The notes below the pieces were generated by a model. The model had not been told where the DNA came from. It saw only the letters and a program-made list of their open reading frames with translations, and searched no databases. 64,000 nucleotides of DNA from Nocardia aurantia (GTDB lineage: Bacteria > Actinomycetota > Actinomycetes > Mycobacteriales > Mycobacteriaceae): positions 248,001 through 312,000 of the forward strand of contig NZ_WEGI01000014.1 of NCBI RefSeq assembly GCF_009604425.1. The letters run 5' to 3'. Positions 23,426 through 30,979 of the stretch are shown here, one piece after another (position 1 is the stretch's first letter; every line of letters starts with the position of its first letter). A program made the translations under genes and the position numbers.

Positions 23426-24727
23426 CTACGGGCAGGTCGCGGCGAACTCGAACGGCCTCGTGGTGGTGGCGGATCCGGCGCGGGCCGCGGTGCCGGTGAT
23501 CCGGTAGGTCGTACCCGACCTGGTCACCGTCGCCGCGCCCGCGACACCCCGCTTGTACGACCAGGTCTCGGTCGCACCGACCAGGGCGGAGACCGTGACC
23601 TCCTCGGCCTGCGGCGGGTCGGCGGCGGTGATCTTCGCGCCGAGCATGCTGCCGCTGATCCGGATGGTGACGAAACCGTCCGCGGTGGTGCACTGTACGG
23701 TGCCGCCCGCGTGCTGATCCACGCCGTCGAGGATCACGGTGGCGTGGCCGGGGATCACGGGCGCGCCGCTGGTCGCCGCGGCGGCGGAACCGGGGACCGC
23801 GGCGGCGTCGACCGCGGCGCGGGCCGCCGGCAGTTTCAGGACGGTCCGGTCGTCGCCGGTGACGTACACGTCACCGGCGGCGTCGACGGCCAGACCGTAA
23901 GGGGCGGTGAGCTTTCCGAAGGGCACCACGGTCGGGGTGGTGGCGCCGGCGGCCAGTCGCAGCACTCGGTTCGAATCACGGTCGGCGACATAGACATTGC
24001 CCGTGGCGTCGACCGCGACCGCCTGTGGTGCGGTGAGTCCGGGCAACGGCAGTGCGGTCGGGGCCGGCGCGCCGGGCGCGAATTTCTGCACCCGCTGCCT
24101 GTCCGCGACGTACACGGCGCCCGAGTGATCCACCGCCACGTCGGCCGGGGCGACCAGGCCGGGAAAGGGAAGAACGGTCTGCGCGTTGGTGCCCGCCGCC
24201 AATTTCAGTACCCGGCCGAGGGATTCGTCGGTGATGTAGATGTTGCCCGCGTCGTCGGCGGCGACGCCCGCGGGCGCGTTGGCGTCGGTGAACGGCAGGG
24301 TGATCGGGGTGTCCGATCCGGGAATCGCCTTCAGCACCTTGCCCACGCCGAGTCCGTAGGTGACGTACAGGTTTCCGGCGGTGTCGAGGGCCACCTTCGC
24401 GGGGCTGCCCGGACCGGCGGAGATGACCGGGACCGGTTTGTCTGCGCCCGAAGCCAATCCGAGTACTCCTTCGGTGCGGTCCGCGACGAACACGTCACCG
24501 GTGGCGCTCACCGCCAGGCCTCGGGGTTGTTGCAGGCCGGGAAACGGGAGCGTGGCGGGTTGCGCGGTACCGGACGGGGCGATCGTGGTGGTGGTGGTCG
24601 TTTCCGTGGCCGGTCCCGCCTTCAACGCGGGTTTCACGGAATCGCCGCTCCCGCAAGCGGTTACCATCGCGGCGGCGATGATCAGGACGGTACCGAGTAC
24701 GGTCGTCGGCACCCCGGCGCAGCGCAT
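23426..24727 (-). CDS. lipoprotein with NHL propeller fused to an LpqH-like domain
   Basis: The 433-residue protein has a signal peptide ending in the lipobox VTACGSG, so it is membrane-anchored outside the cell. After a Thr-rich linker (residues about 40-55) come at least six NHL blades, each with a pattern like PRGLAVSATGDVFVADR or PQAVAVDATGNVYVADRDSNRVLRLAAG, as in the PknD sensor. From about residue 320 the sequence changes to an LpqH (19-kDa antigen)-like fold with TVQCTTADGFVTIRISG and FEFAATCP, containing the paired cysteines. NHL and LpqH domains are normally separate proteins. It may bind a cell-wall ligand; no kinase is adjacent. Confidence 0.75.
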   Translation of the reverse strand: MRCAGVPTTVLGTVLIIAAAMVTACGSGDSVKPALKAGPATETTTTTTIAPSGTAQPATLPFPGLQQPRGLAVSATGDVFVADRTEGVLGLASGADKPVPVISAGPGSPAKVALDTAGNLYVTYGLGVGKVLKAIPGSDTPITLPFTDANAPAGVAADDAGNIYITDESLGRVLKLAAGTNAQTVLPFPGLVAPADVAVDHSGAVYVADRQRVQKFAPGAPAPTALPLPGLTAPQAVAVDATGNVYVADRDSNRVLRLAAGATTPTVVPFGKLTAPYGLAVDAAGDVYVTGDDRTVLKLPAARAAVDAAAVPGSAAAATSGAPVIPGHATVILDGVDQHAGGTVQCTTADGFVTIRISGSMLGAKITAADPPQAEEVTVSALVGATETWSYKRGVAGAATVTRSGTTYRITGTAARAGSATTTRPFEFAATCP

Positions 24728-24858
24728 CGCGGCAGGTCCCCTCTGTGCGGCGGATGAGCGTCCGATCGATCAGTGGTCCGGCGCCGCTCAGCAATCACCG
24801 CCCCGATCGGGTACCGGCGCACCGGTGTCGCGGATTCGGCCGAAAGGCACCGGTTTCA

Positions 24859-25044
24859 CTATATCCCGGAACGGTGCTCGTGCCAGCGGGTCACCGCGAA
24901 GCGGACCGCCTCCTCGTCCTGTGCGGCATGGGCTCCGGAGGCGCCGATCGCGCCGAGGATCACCGCGCCCTCGGTCACCAGCAGCCCGCCGGCATACGGG
25001 ATAGCGACGTCCGGGGCTCGGACATCCGACCGCGGATTCCTGGT
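24859..25044 (-). pseudogene. C-terminal remnant of a GlcG/HbpS-family heme-binding protein
   Basis: The frame reads PDVAIPYAGGLLVTEGAVIL, then GAIGASGAHAAQDEEAV, and stops at 24859-24861. That pattern (GG, hydrophobic strand, G-x-IG-x-SG, then QDE) is the C-terminal core of the GlcG/HbpS heme-degrading family. Only about 50 residues remain, without start codon or N-terminal half. The frame is continuous with the hemerythrin gene just upstream, whose TGA directly precedes it. A deletion or recombination probably removed the rest; readthrough fusion is conceivable but unlikely. Confidence 0.55.
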
Positions 25045-25614
25045 TCAGGGCCGCTTCAGGCTGCCGACACGCAGTGACCCGCACGTGGTGACCAGCGGAT
25101 CGCCTTCCATCGCACGGACATAGGTTTCGGGATCCTTGTCGACCGGCTCGACGCCGGCATAGTTGCGTGCCTCGAAAGCGGCGAAGGCGACGGCCAATTG
25201 GTGGCGGCGCGGCAGGCCGGTCAGGCGACGGATGTCGGTGAGGCCCTCACGTTCCTCCTCGGCCATGTGGTCGCTGTTGGCCGCGTTCGCCGCGGCGACG
25301 GCCGCGTACCACTCGTCGGTACCGACCCGATGCCGGCCCACCTCGGCGATCGCGTCCCGGATCTCGTTGTGGTCGTGGATGGCGTCGAGCGTCTCGTCCT
25401 CCACCCCGGCCGTCCGGCGAGCGGCGATCCCGGCCTGCAGCAGCGCGGGGTAGAAGATGTCCTCCTCCGCCTGCGCGTGCAGTTCGAGGAAGGCGGACAA
25501 CCTGTCCCAGATCGCGGTGAGCACGCCGGTGTCGGCGCGATCGATCTCCTCCAGGATCGCGAACAGCCGGCGCTGCTCGTGGTGGTCGTCGAGGATCAGC
25601 TGGGCGATATCCAC
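25045..25614 (-). CDS. hemerythrin HHE-domain protein
   Basis: The 189-residue protein has the HHE cation-binding pattern: DDHHEQRRLF near the N-terminus, ELHAQAEEDIFYPAL, AIHDHNEIRDAI and NSDHMAEEERE, giving the histidines and acidic ligands of a di-iron four-helix bundle. Such proteins bind oxygen, NO or act in iron and oxidative stress in actinobacteria. GGAGG lies 5 nt before the GTG at 25614, which is chosen over the ATG at 25635. The stop codon is immediately followed by the GlcG/HbpS remnant, another heme/iron-linked sequence, so the two may once have formed an operon. Confidence 0.8.
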   Translation of the reverse strand: MDIAQLILDDHHEQRRLFAILEEIDRADTGVLTAIWDRLSAFLELHAQAEEDIFYPALLQAGIAARRTAGVEDETLDAIHDHNEIRDAIAEVGRHRVGTDEWYAAVAAANAANSDHMAEEEREGLTDIRRLTGLPRRHQLAVAFAAFEARNYAGVEPVDKDPETYVRAMEGDPLVTTCGSLRVGSLKRP

Positions 25615-25744
25615 AATTCCTCCCGGGCAACGCATGTCAGATCGGTGCCGGATCCGGATCGGCGGCCGTCCGCCGATCCGGATGAGCCGACGACAACATA
25701 CCGCCGAGGCGCGCCGTCGGCCGGGGGCCGCGCCGGTCGTGGTC

Positions 25745-26122
25745 TCAGCCGACCACGGTCCAGACGGTCAGCACGACCAGCGCCGTCACGTAGGCGGCGC
25801 CGGTGAGGATTCCGGCCGTCGCGACCCGGTTCCCCAGTGGAGAGCTCGCGGCGGCCTCGCTCAGGATGGGGCTGAGCGGGCCGTTGTCGCCGCCGTCCGG
25901 GAAGGTCAGCGCGCTGATGAGGAGCAGGACGTCGGCCACGACGAGCAACGGCCAGGCGGCGTGCGGCGCCAGGAAACCGTCGGCCACCAGCGGGCCGAGC
26001 AAGGCCAGTGGCAGCAGCCCGAAGGTGAACAGTACCCCCGCCACCAGCAGCCATCCCGCCGCCCGCAACCGCGCCCCGATCACGACGACAACGATCGCGA
26101 CCTGCACCCATCCCATGACCAT
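25745..26122 (-). CDS. small integral membrane protein
   Basis: The 125-residue protein has four hydrophobic segments: MVMGWVQVAIVVVVIGA, GWLLVAGVLFTFGLLPLALLG, AWPLLVVADVLLLISAL and GAAYVTALVVLTVWTVVG. A polar cytoplasmic or external loop (FPDGGDNGPLSPILSEAAASSP) lies before the last. No family is recognised. The start near 26122 is chosen because the protein begins directly with a helix, and the upstream frame is arginine-rich noise. It is a single gene with no obvious partner. Confidence 0.55.
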   Translation of the reverse strand: MVMGWVQVAIVVVVIGARLRAAGWLLVAGVLFTFGLLPLALLGPLVADGFLAPHAAWPLLVVADVLLLISALTFPDGGDNGPLSPILSEAAASSPLGNRVATAGILTGAAYVTALVVLTVWTVVG

Positions 26123-26561
26123 GCCCCCAGTAGACAGGGCCTTCGCCGTCCGGCGCGAGCAGGTTTCCGGGCAGACCACGGCCCCGCCGCGAATATGCTC
26201 CGGGACAACGGAACCGGTTGCGGCGAACGGGCGACCCGTCCTCGGCCACCGCCGGTGATCAGAACCCGAATTAGCGGCGGCAGTTGGGGTTTGCCGGTCG
26301 ACACGCGCGGCGTACCCGGCCTCGGCGGGCGACGCTCCGACCGACGGCGCGGCAAATAACCTCTCGCGCAATGCCACTCGGAATCCATCCCGGCTCCGAC
26401 ACGCCGATAGTGCGCTGTTCGGAACTTCTTCCGGGCCGGTTTCGGCAACGGTCGCGCGCCGTGGCCGTTACCGTGACGAGGACCGGTCACCGCAGACGGT
26501 CGCCGGCGACGCCGCTCGGTTCTTCCCGGGCGCGCCGTGATACCCGGCGAGAGGATCGGCC
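26123..26561. other. 439-bp intergenic stretch, no gene seen
   Basis: No frame has coding third-position bias. Short palindromic words such as AACCGGTT (near 26210) occur upstream of the membrane-protein gene, but no convincing promoter or RNA gene could be picked out. Confidence 0.35.
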
Positions 26562-27329
26562 ATGACGGTGGATGTCATCACGTGCCGCGGCACGGCCGAG
26601 CCGGCGGGCGGGACCCGAAATCTCTTGTCCTACGTGACCGCCGAGCTGAATCCGGCGGCGTACACGCTCATCGGCGATCTGCCCTATCCGGCCTCCGTGG
26701 GACCGGCCGGGCCGGAGGGGAGTTCGCTCGGGCCGTCGGAGGCCGAGTCGGTCCGCCAGGGCGTCGCGAACCTGGCGCAGGCGATCCGGGCCGCGGTGAA
26801 TCCCGTCGGCATCCTCGGCTATTCGCTCGGCGCCGAGGTGGTGACCCGGTTCGCGGAGGCGCAGGCGCACGGCGAATTTCCCGACTGCGAGGTGGCCTGG
26901 ACCGCGTGTGTCGCCAATCCGCTACGGCGCGAAGGGGATTCGATCGAGCCGGATTCGATCGGCTTCGGGATCGCGGGCCGGGTGCGGTTCGATCCACCGC
27001 ACCCGCACGTCGAGAGCGCGAACCGGCTGGACGTGATCACCTGTTGCCCAGCGGATTCCCCGTTGCGAAACGTGGCCGACGCGATGAGCGCGTTCTCCTT
27101 CGCGGAACTGGGTGGCTGGACCGAGGATCTGATCACGAGGCTGCGCGACAACCGATGGCAGCCGGGCGACCCGAACTGGTGGATGCATCCGATCCGGACC
27201 TGGCAGCGCTACCAGGCCGCCGCCGACGGCGTGCGGGGATATCTGACCGGCCAGCACAACGCGGCCTACATCGCCGGGGGCTACCTGTCACGCTTGGCCG
27301 CGGTCCTGAACGAGCACGGCCGAAGGTGA
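26562..27329 (+). CDS. lysin-B/cutinase-like alpha/beta hydrolase
   Basis: The 255-residue protein has no signal peptide. It starts MTVDVITCRGTAEPAGGT and has the nucleophile motif GYSLGAE at about residues 88-94. An aspartate region (LDVITCCPADSPLRN) and a possible histidine late (WWMHPIRTWQ or GQHNAAY) complete a putative triad. This pattern matches mycobacteriophage-type lysin B and PE-PPE esterase domains, which cleave mycolyl esters linking the outer lipid layer to arabinogalactan. GAGAGGA precedes the ATG. No other phage gene is adjacent, so this may be a domesticated gene for envelope remodelling. The family call is moderately sure. Confidence 0.6.
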   Translation: MTVDVITCRGTAEPAGGTRNLLSYVTAELNPAAYTLIGDLPYPASVGPAGPEGSSLGPSEAESVRQGVANLAQAIRAAVNPVGILGYSLGAEVVTRFAEAQAHGEFPDCEVAWTACVANPLRREGDSIEPDSIGFGIAGRVRFDPPHPHVESANRLDVITCCPADSPLRNVADAMSAFSFAELGGWTEDLITRLRDNRWQPGDPNWWMHPIRTWQRYQAAADGVRGYLTGQHNAAYIAGGYLSRLAAVLNEHGRR

Positions 27330-27466
27330 CGCGGCGCGCCCCTGGCGGAGCGGCCCGGCCCGCCCGAGCGTGACGCGGCACGCGCCCGGCGGCCCGGAGC
27401 GACCCGGCCCGCCCAAGGGTGACGCGGCACGCGCCCGGCCGCCCGGCAGGCCCCGGGCGACAGCTC
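27326..27466 (+). repeat. three imperfect tandem repeats, 44-49 bp
   Basis: Units start GTGACGCGGC at 27326, 27370 and 27419. Each continues with a CGCGCCCGGC-like block and then a CCCGGCCCGCCC-like block. They begin at the hydrolase stop codon and run toward dinB. In-frame translations are arginine/proline-rich, so the repeats are probably non-coding. Confidence 0.55.
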
Positions 27467-27513
27467 GACCGTTTTCTCCCGCGGGAGCCCGGTCGCCCGG
27501 AGCCGGGGTATGC

Positions 27514-27525
27514 GAACATATGTTC
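27514..27525. promoter_or_regulatory. LexA (SOS) box of dinB
   Basis: GAACATATGTTC is a perfect 12-bp palindrome and matches the mycobacterial/nocardial SOS-box consensus. It ends one base before the dinB ATG, so bound LexA would cover the start region. This indicates DNA-damage induction of the polymerase. Confidence 0.85.
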
Positions 27526-27526
27526 T

Positions 27527-28741
27527 ATGACGGAGGGTGCGACGACGCCGGACACGACGGGTGCGGCGATCCTGCACGCCGATCTGGATTCGTTCTACGC
27601 GTCGGTCGAGCAGCGCGACGACCCGCGCCTACGCGGCCGGCCGGTGATCGTGGGCGCGGGGGTCGTACTCGCCGCCAGCTACGAGGCCAAGGCGTTCGGG
27701 GTGCGGACGCCGATGAACGCCCGGCAGGCCCGGCAGTTGTGCCCGCAGGCGATCGTGGTGCCACCGCGGATGTCGGCGTACACCCGCGCCAGCAAGGCGG
27801 TGTTCGAGATCTTCCGCGACACCACCCCCGAGGTCGAGGGGCTGTCGATCGACGAGGCGTTCCTGGACGTGCGCGGCCTGCGGCGGATCGACGGCACGCC
27901 GGAACGGATCGCGACCGAACTGCGGAACCGGGTGCGCCGCGAGGTCGGACTGCCCATCTCGGTGGGAGTGGCGCGCACCAAATTTCTCGCGAAGGTCGCC
28001 AGCGCGGTCGCGAAACCCGATGGGCTGCTGGTGGTTCCGCCGGACCGGGAGTTGGCCTTCCTGCATCCGCTACCGGTGGAACGACTCTGGGGCGTCGGCG
28101 CGGTCACGTCCGCGAAGTTGCACGAGTACGGCATCACCCGCATCGGGGAACTCGCCGCGCTGGGCGAACGTCCGCTGATGTCGATGCTCGGACCGGGTGC
28201 GGGGCGACACCTCTACGCCCTGTCCTGGGCCCGGGACCCGCGGCGGGTCGACACGGGCCGCCGCCGGCGGTCGATCGGCGCGCAGCGTGCCCTCGGGCAG
28301 CGGCCACGGTCCGCCGACGAGATCGACGCGTATCTCGCCGGACTCAGCGACCGCCTCGGCCACCGGCTGCGCGCCGCGGGCCGAGTGTGCCGAACGGTGG
28401 TGCTGCGCTTGCGTTTCGGCGACTTCACCCGCGCCACCCGCTCACACACGCTGCGCGAGGCCACCGACGGCGGCGCGACCCTGCTGCGCACGGCCCGCGC
28501 GCTGCTGTCCGGCGTGCTGCCCGCGATCCGGGACCGCGGCCTGACCCTGATCGGCCTGTCGCTCACCAACCTCGACGATGCCGAAGCCGTGCAACTGGCC
28601 CTGCCACTGGGCCCCCGGCCCGAGGCCACCCTCGACGCCACCCTGGACCGGCTGCGGGACCGGTTCGGCGCCGGCACCGTGACCCGGGCGGCCCTGCTCG
28701 GTCGCGGTGAGGGCCTGTCGGTGCCGATCCTGCCGGACTAA
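27527..28741 (+). CDS. dinB: DNA polymerase IV (Y-family translesion polymerase)
   Basis: The 404-residue polymerase has the Y-family active-site motifs ILHADLDSFYASVEQ (first metal-binding Asp pair), YEAKAFGVRTPM and LSIDEAFLDV (catalytic DE). Then come the helix-hairpin-helix GVGAVTSAKLHEYGI of the thumb and a C-terminal little-finger domain. The C-terminal tail lacks an obvious beta-clamp QLxLF motif, although AVQLALPLG occurs near residue 365 and could serve. It bypasses DNA lesions with low fidelity. Start ATG 27527 directly follows the LexA box. It converges with the NUDIX gene, the two ends overlapping by a few bases. Confidence 0.92.
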   Translation: MTEGATTPDTTGAAILHADLDSFYASVEQRDDPRLRGRPVIVGAGVVLAASYEAKAFGVRTPMNARQARQLCPQAIVVPPRMSAYTRASKAVFEIFRDTTPEVEGLSIDEAFLDVRGLRRIDGTPERIATELRNRVRREVGLPISVGVARTKFLAKVASAVAKPDGLLVVPPDRELAFLHPLPVERLWGVGAVTSAKLHEYGITRIGELAALGERPLMSMLGPGAGRHLYALSWARDPRRVDTGRRRRSIGAQRALGQRPRSADEIDAYLAGLSDRLGHRLRAAGRVCRTVVLRLRFGDFTRATRSHTLREATDGGATLLRTARALLSGVLPAIRDRGLTLIGLSLTNLDDAEAVQLALPLGPRPEATLDATLDRLRDRFGAGTVTRAALLGRGEGLSVPILPD

Positions 28742-29157
28742 TCGCGGGGGAGCAGGCCGCGCCCGACCAGGTCGTCGAACAGGATCCGGTCCACCGGCGG
28801 AACCCGGTCCCGGTCCGCGTAACGGAACCAGGCGATCTCGTCGATCTCACTGCTCGGCGCGATCGTGCCCGTGAATTCGGCGGTGTAGCAAGCCATTCGG
28901 ACCAGCGTTCCGGGTTCGCCGGGTACCGGCGCGTCGTAGGTGCCGACATGCGCGACGGTGCCGGCCAGCAGCGCCACGGTCAACTCCTCGTCGATCTCGC
29001 GCAGCAGCGTCCGCAGATCCGATTCGCCCGGTTCGCGTTTGCCGCCGGGGATGTAGAAGACGTCCTTGCCGCGCGGCCGGGCGCACAGGATGCGGCCCTC
29101 CTCGATGCGCACCCAGGCCACGGTGTCGATGAGCCGCTCCACGGGTTCGCTGCGCAC
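28738..29157 (-). CDS. NUDIX hydrolase
   Basis: The 139-residue protein has the NUDIX box starting GGKREPGESDLRTLLREIDEEL (about residues 38-59), with G-x5-E-x7-RE-x2-EE intact. The usual residue after the EEL is a threonine here. A strand ILCARPRGKDVFYIPGG precedes the box. It hydrolyses a nucleoside diphosphate linked to another group; MutT-like cleaning of oxidised nucleotides is plausible beside dinB but unproven. The GTG at 29157 is chosen; the upstream frame overlaps the exporter promoter. It is divergent from the DHA2 exporter with 75 bp between. Confidence 0.8.
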   Translation of the reverse strand: MRSEPVERLIDTVAWVRIEEGRILCARPRGKDVFYIPGGKREPGESDLRTLLREIDEELTVALLAGTVAHVGTYDAPVPGEPGTLVRMACYTAEFTGTIAPSSEIDEIAWFRYADRDRVPPVDRILFDDLVGRGLLPRD

Positions 29158-29232
29158 CCGGGCAGCGTACCGTCCGGCGGAATTCGCCCACCGTTGCCCC
29201 GCTGCACGGTCGCCCGATGCGACGATGCCTGC

Positions 29233-30765
29233 ATGAGTTCCGATATTCGGCTGTCGACCGCCGCCGGGCGCTGGGTGTTGCTCGCCACCGTTCTGGGATC
29301 CGGGATGGCGATGATGGACGCCACCGTCGTGAACGTCGCACTGCCCCGGATCGGCTCCGAGTTCGGCGCGTCGATGGCCGGATTGCAGTGGACGGTGAAC
29401 GCCTACACGCTGACCCTCGCCGGATTCGTCCTCCTCGGCGGATCGCTGGGCGACCGGTTCGGGCGGCGGCGGGTGTTCCTGATCGGGGTGGTGTGGTTCG
29501 CCCTGGCCTCCGCCTTGTGCGCTGTGGCGCAAGACATTCCGATGCTGGTCGCGGCGCGGGCGCTACAGGGTGTGGGCGGCGCGCTGCTGACCCCGGGCGC
29601 GCTGGCGATCATCCAGGCGTCCTTCACGCCGGACGACCGGCCCCGCGCGGTGGGCGCCTGGTCCGGACTGGGCGGGATCGCGGGTGCGGCCGGGCCCTTC
29701 CTGGGTGGCTGGCTGGTCGACGTGGCGGGCTGGCGCTGGGTCTTCCTGCTGAATCTGCCGCTGGCCGTGCTGGTGATCGCCGTCGCCGCCCGGCACGTGC
29801 CCGAGACCTCCGACGACAGCGCCCGGGGCCGCTTCGACGTGCTCGGCGCGGCACTCGCGGCGGCGGCCCTGGCCGGTATCACCTACGCGCTGACCGAGGC
29901 GCCGACCCATACCGCGAACCGTCTGCTGGTGCTCCTCGCCACGGTAGCCGGGGTCGGTGCGGCGGCATGGTTCATCGTCGTCGAACGACGACGCTCGCAC
30001 GACACCACCGGCCCGCAGCCCATGCTGCCGACGCAGGTGTTCCGCTCGCGGCAGTTCACCGCCGTGAACGGGGTGACCTTCGTCGTGTACGGGGCGATGG
30101 GAGTCGTGTTCTTCCTGCTGCCCCTCACCCTCCAGGTGGTGTCGGGCTTCTCGCCGATCGTCGCGGGCGCGGCGATGCTGCCGGTCACCGTCGTCATGCT
30201 GCTGCTGTCCGCGCCCGCCGGCGGTCTCGCCCAGCGGATCGGCCCCCGCATCCCGATGACCGTCGGGCTGGTGGTCGCCGCGGCGGGCATGCTGCTGATG
30301 CTGCGCGTCGGCCGGACCTCGACCTATCCGGGCACGGTGCTGCCGGCCGTGTTCGTGTTCGGGCTGGGTCTCGCGGCGATGGTGGCGCCCCTGACCGCCA
30401 CCGTGCTGGCCTCCGCGGACCCCCGGCACGCGGGCATCGCCAGCGGCGTCAACAACGCCGTTGCCCGCGCCGCCGGCCTGCTCGGCGTCGCCGCCGTTCC
30501 GCCACTGGCCGGCCTCGGCGGCGAAGCCTATACCGACCCGGCCCTTTTCGCATCCGGCTTCCACCACGCGATCGTGGCCTGCGCGATCACCATGCTGGCC
30601 GGCGCCGCCCTCACCACCCTGACCGTCTCCGACAACACCTTGCGTGCCGCACCGGAAAGCGCCGCGCCACAATGCAAAACCCATTGCTCCATCGCCGCAC
30701 CGCCGCTGGACCGGGTACCGGCACAGGATCGCTGGGGCGACAACCCTCGAACCGGCCGGTCCTGA
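29233..30765 (+). CDS. MFS drug exporter, DHA2 (14-TM) type
   Basis: The 510-residue inner-membrane protein has TM1 with GMAMMDATVVNVALPRIG, TM2 MAGLQWTVNAYTLTLAGFVLLGG, motif A GSLGDRFGRRRVFLIG and motif C-like GIAGAAGPFLGGWLVDVAGWRWVF. The pattern matches EmrB/QacA efflux pumps. About 45 residues after the last helix form an unusual charged, Pro-rich tail. No regulator lies next to it. It expels unidentified toxic compounds using the proton gradient. Confidence 0.85.
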   Translation: MSSDIRLSTAAGRWVLLATVLGSGMAMMDATVVNVALPRIGSEFGASMAGLQWTVNAYTLTLAGFVLLGGSLGDRFGRRRVFLIGVVWFALASALCAVAQDIPMLVAARALQGVGGALLTPGALAIIQASFTPDDRPRAVGAWSGLGGIAGAAGPFLGGWLVDVAGWRWVFLLNLPLAVLVIAVAARHVPETSDDSARGRFDVLGAALAAAALAGITYALTEAPTHTANRLLVLLATVAGVGAAAWFIVVERRRSHDTTGPQPMLPTQVFRSRQFTAVNGVTFVVYGAMGVVFFLLPLTLQVVSGFSPIVAGAAMLPVTVVMLLLSAPAGGLAQRIGPRIPMTVGLVVAAAGMLLMLRVGRTSTYPGTVLPAVFVFGLGLAAMVAPLTATVLASADPRHAGIASGVNNAVARAAGLLGVAAVPPLAGLGGEAYTDPALFASGFHHAIVACAITMLAGAALTTLTVSDNTLRAAPESAAPQCKTHCSIAAPPLDRVPAQDRWGDNPRTGRS

Positions 30766-30979
30766 CTCCACCGGGACCGGTTCGGGCTGCCCTTCGCGGC
30801 CGGTCGGACACCGGTTTCGTTGCGCGCAAGGGCTTTTCGTGGCTCCACTGATCCGTCACCACGGCGGGGATCGGGCGGGCCGTGAAAGTCGCGGCCGTCC
30901 AGCGACAGCCCGCCTCCCGATGGACGCGGGCCTCCCGCGCATATCCGGGCGCCCGGAATCGGTCGGTAGGGTCGGTTCG

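Noticed and set aside
26562..27329. Prophage remnant
   Set aside because: Only the lysin-B-like gene, and far away a DUF1906 protein, suggest a phage; no integrase, terminase, capsid or tail gene was found.
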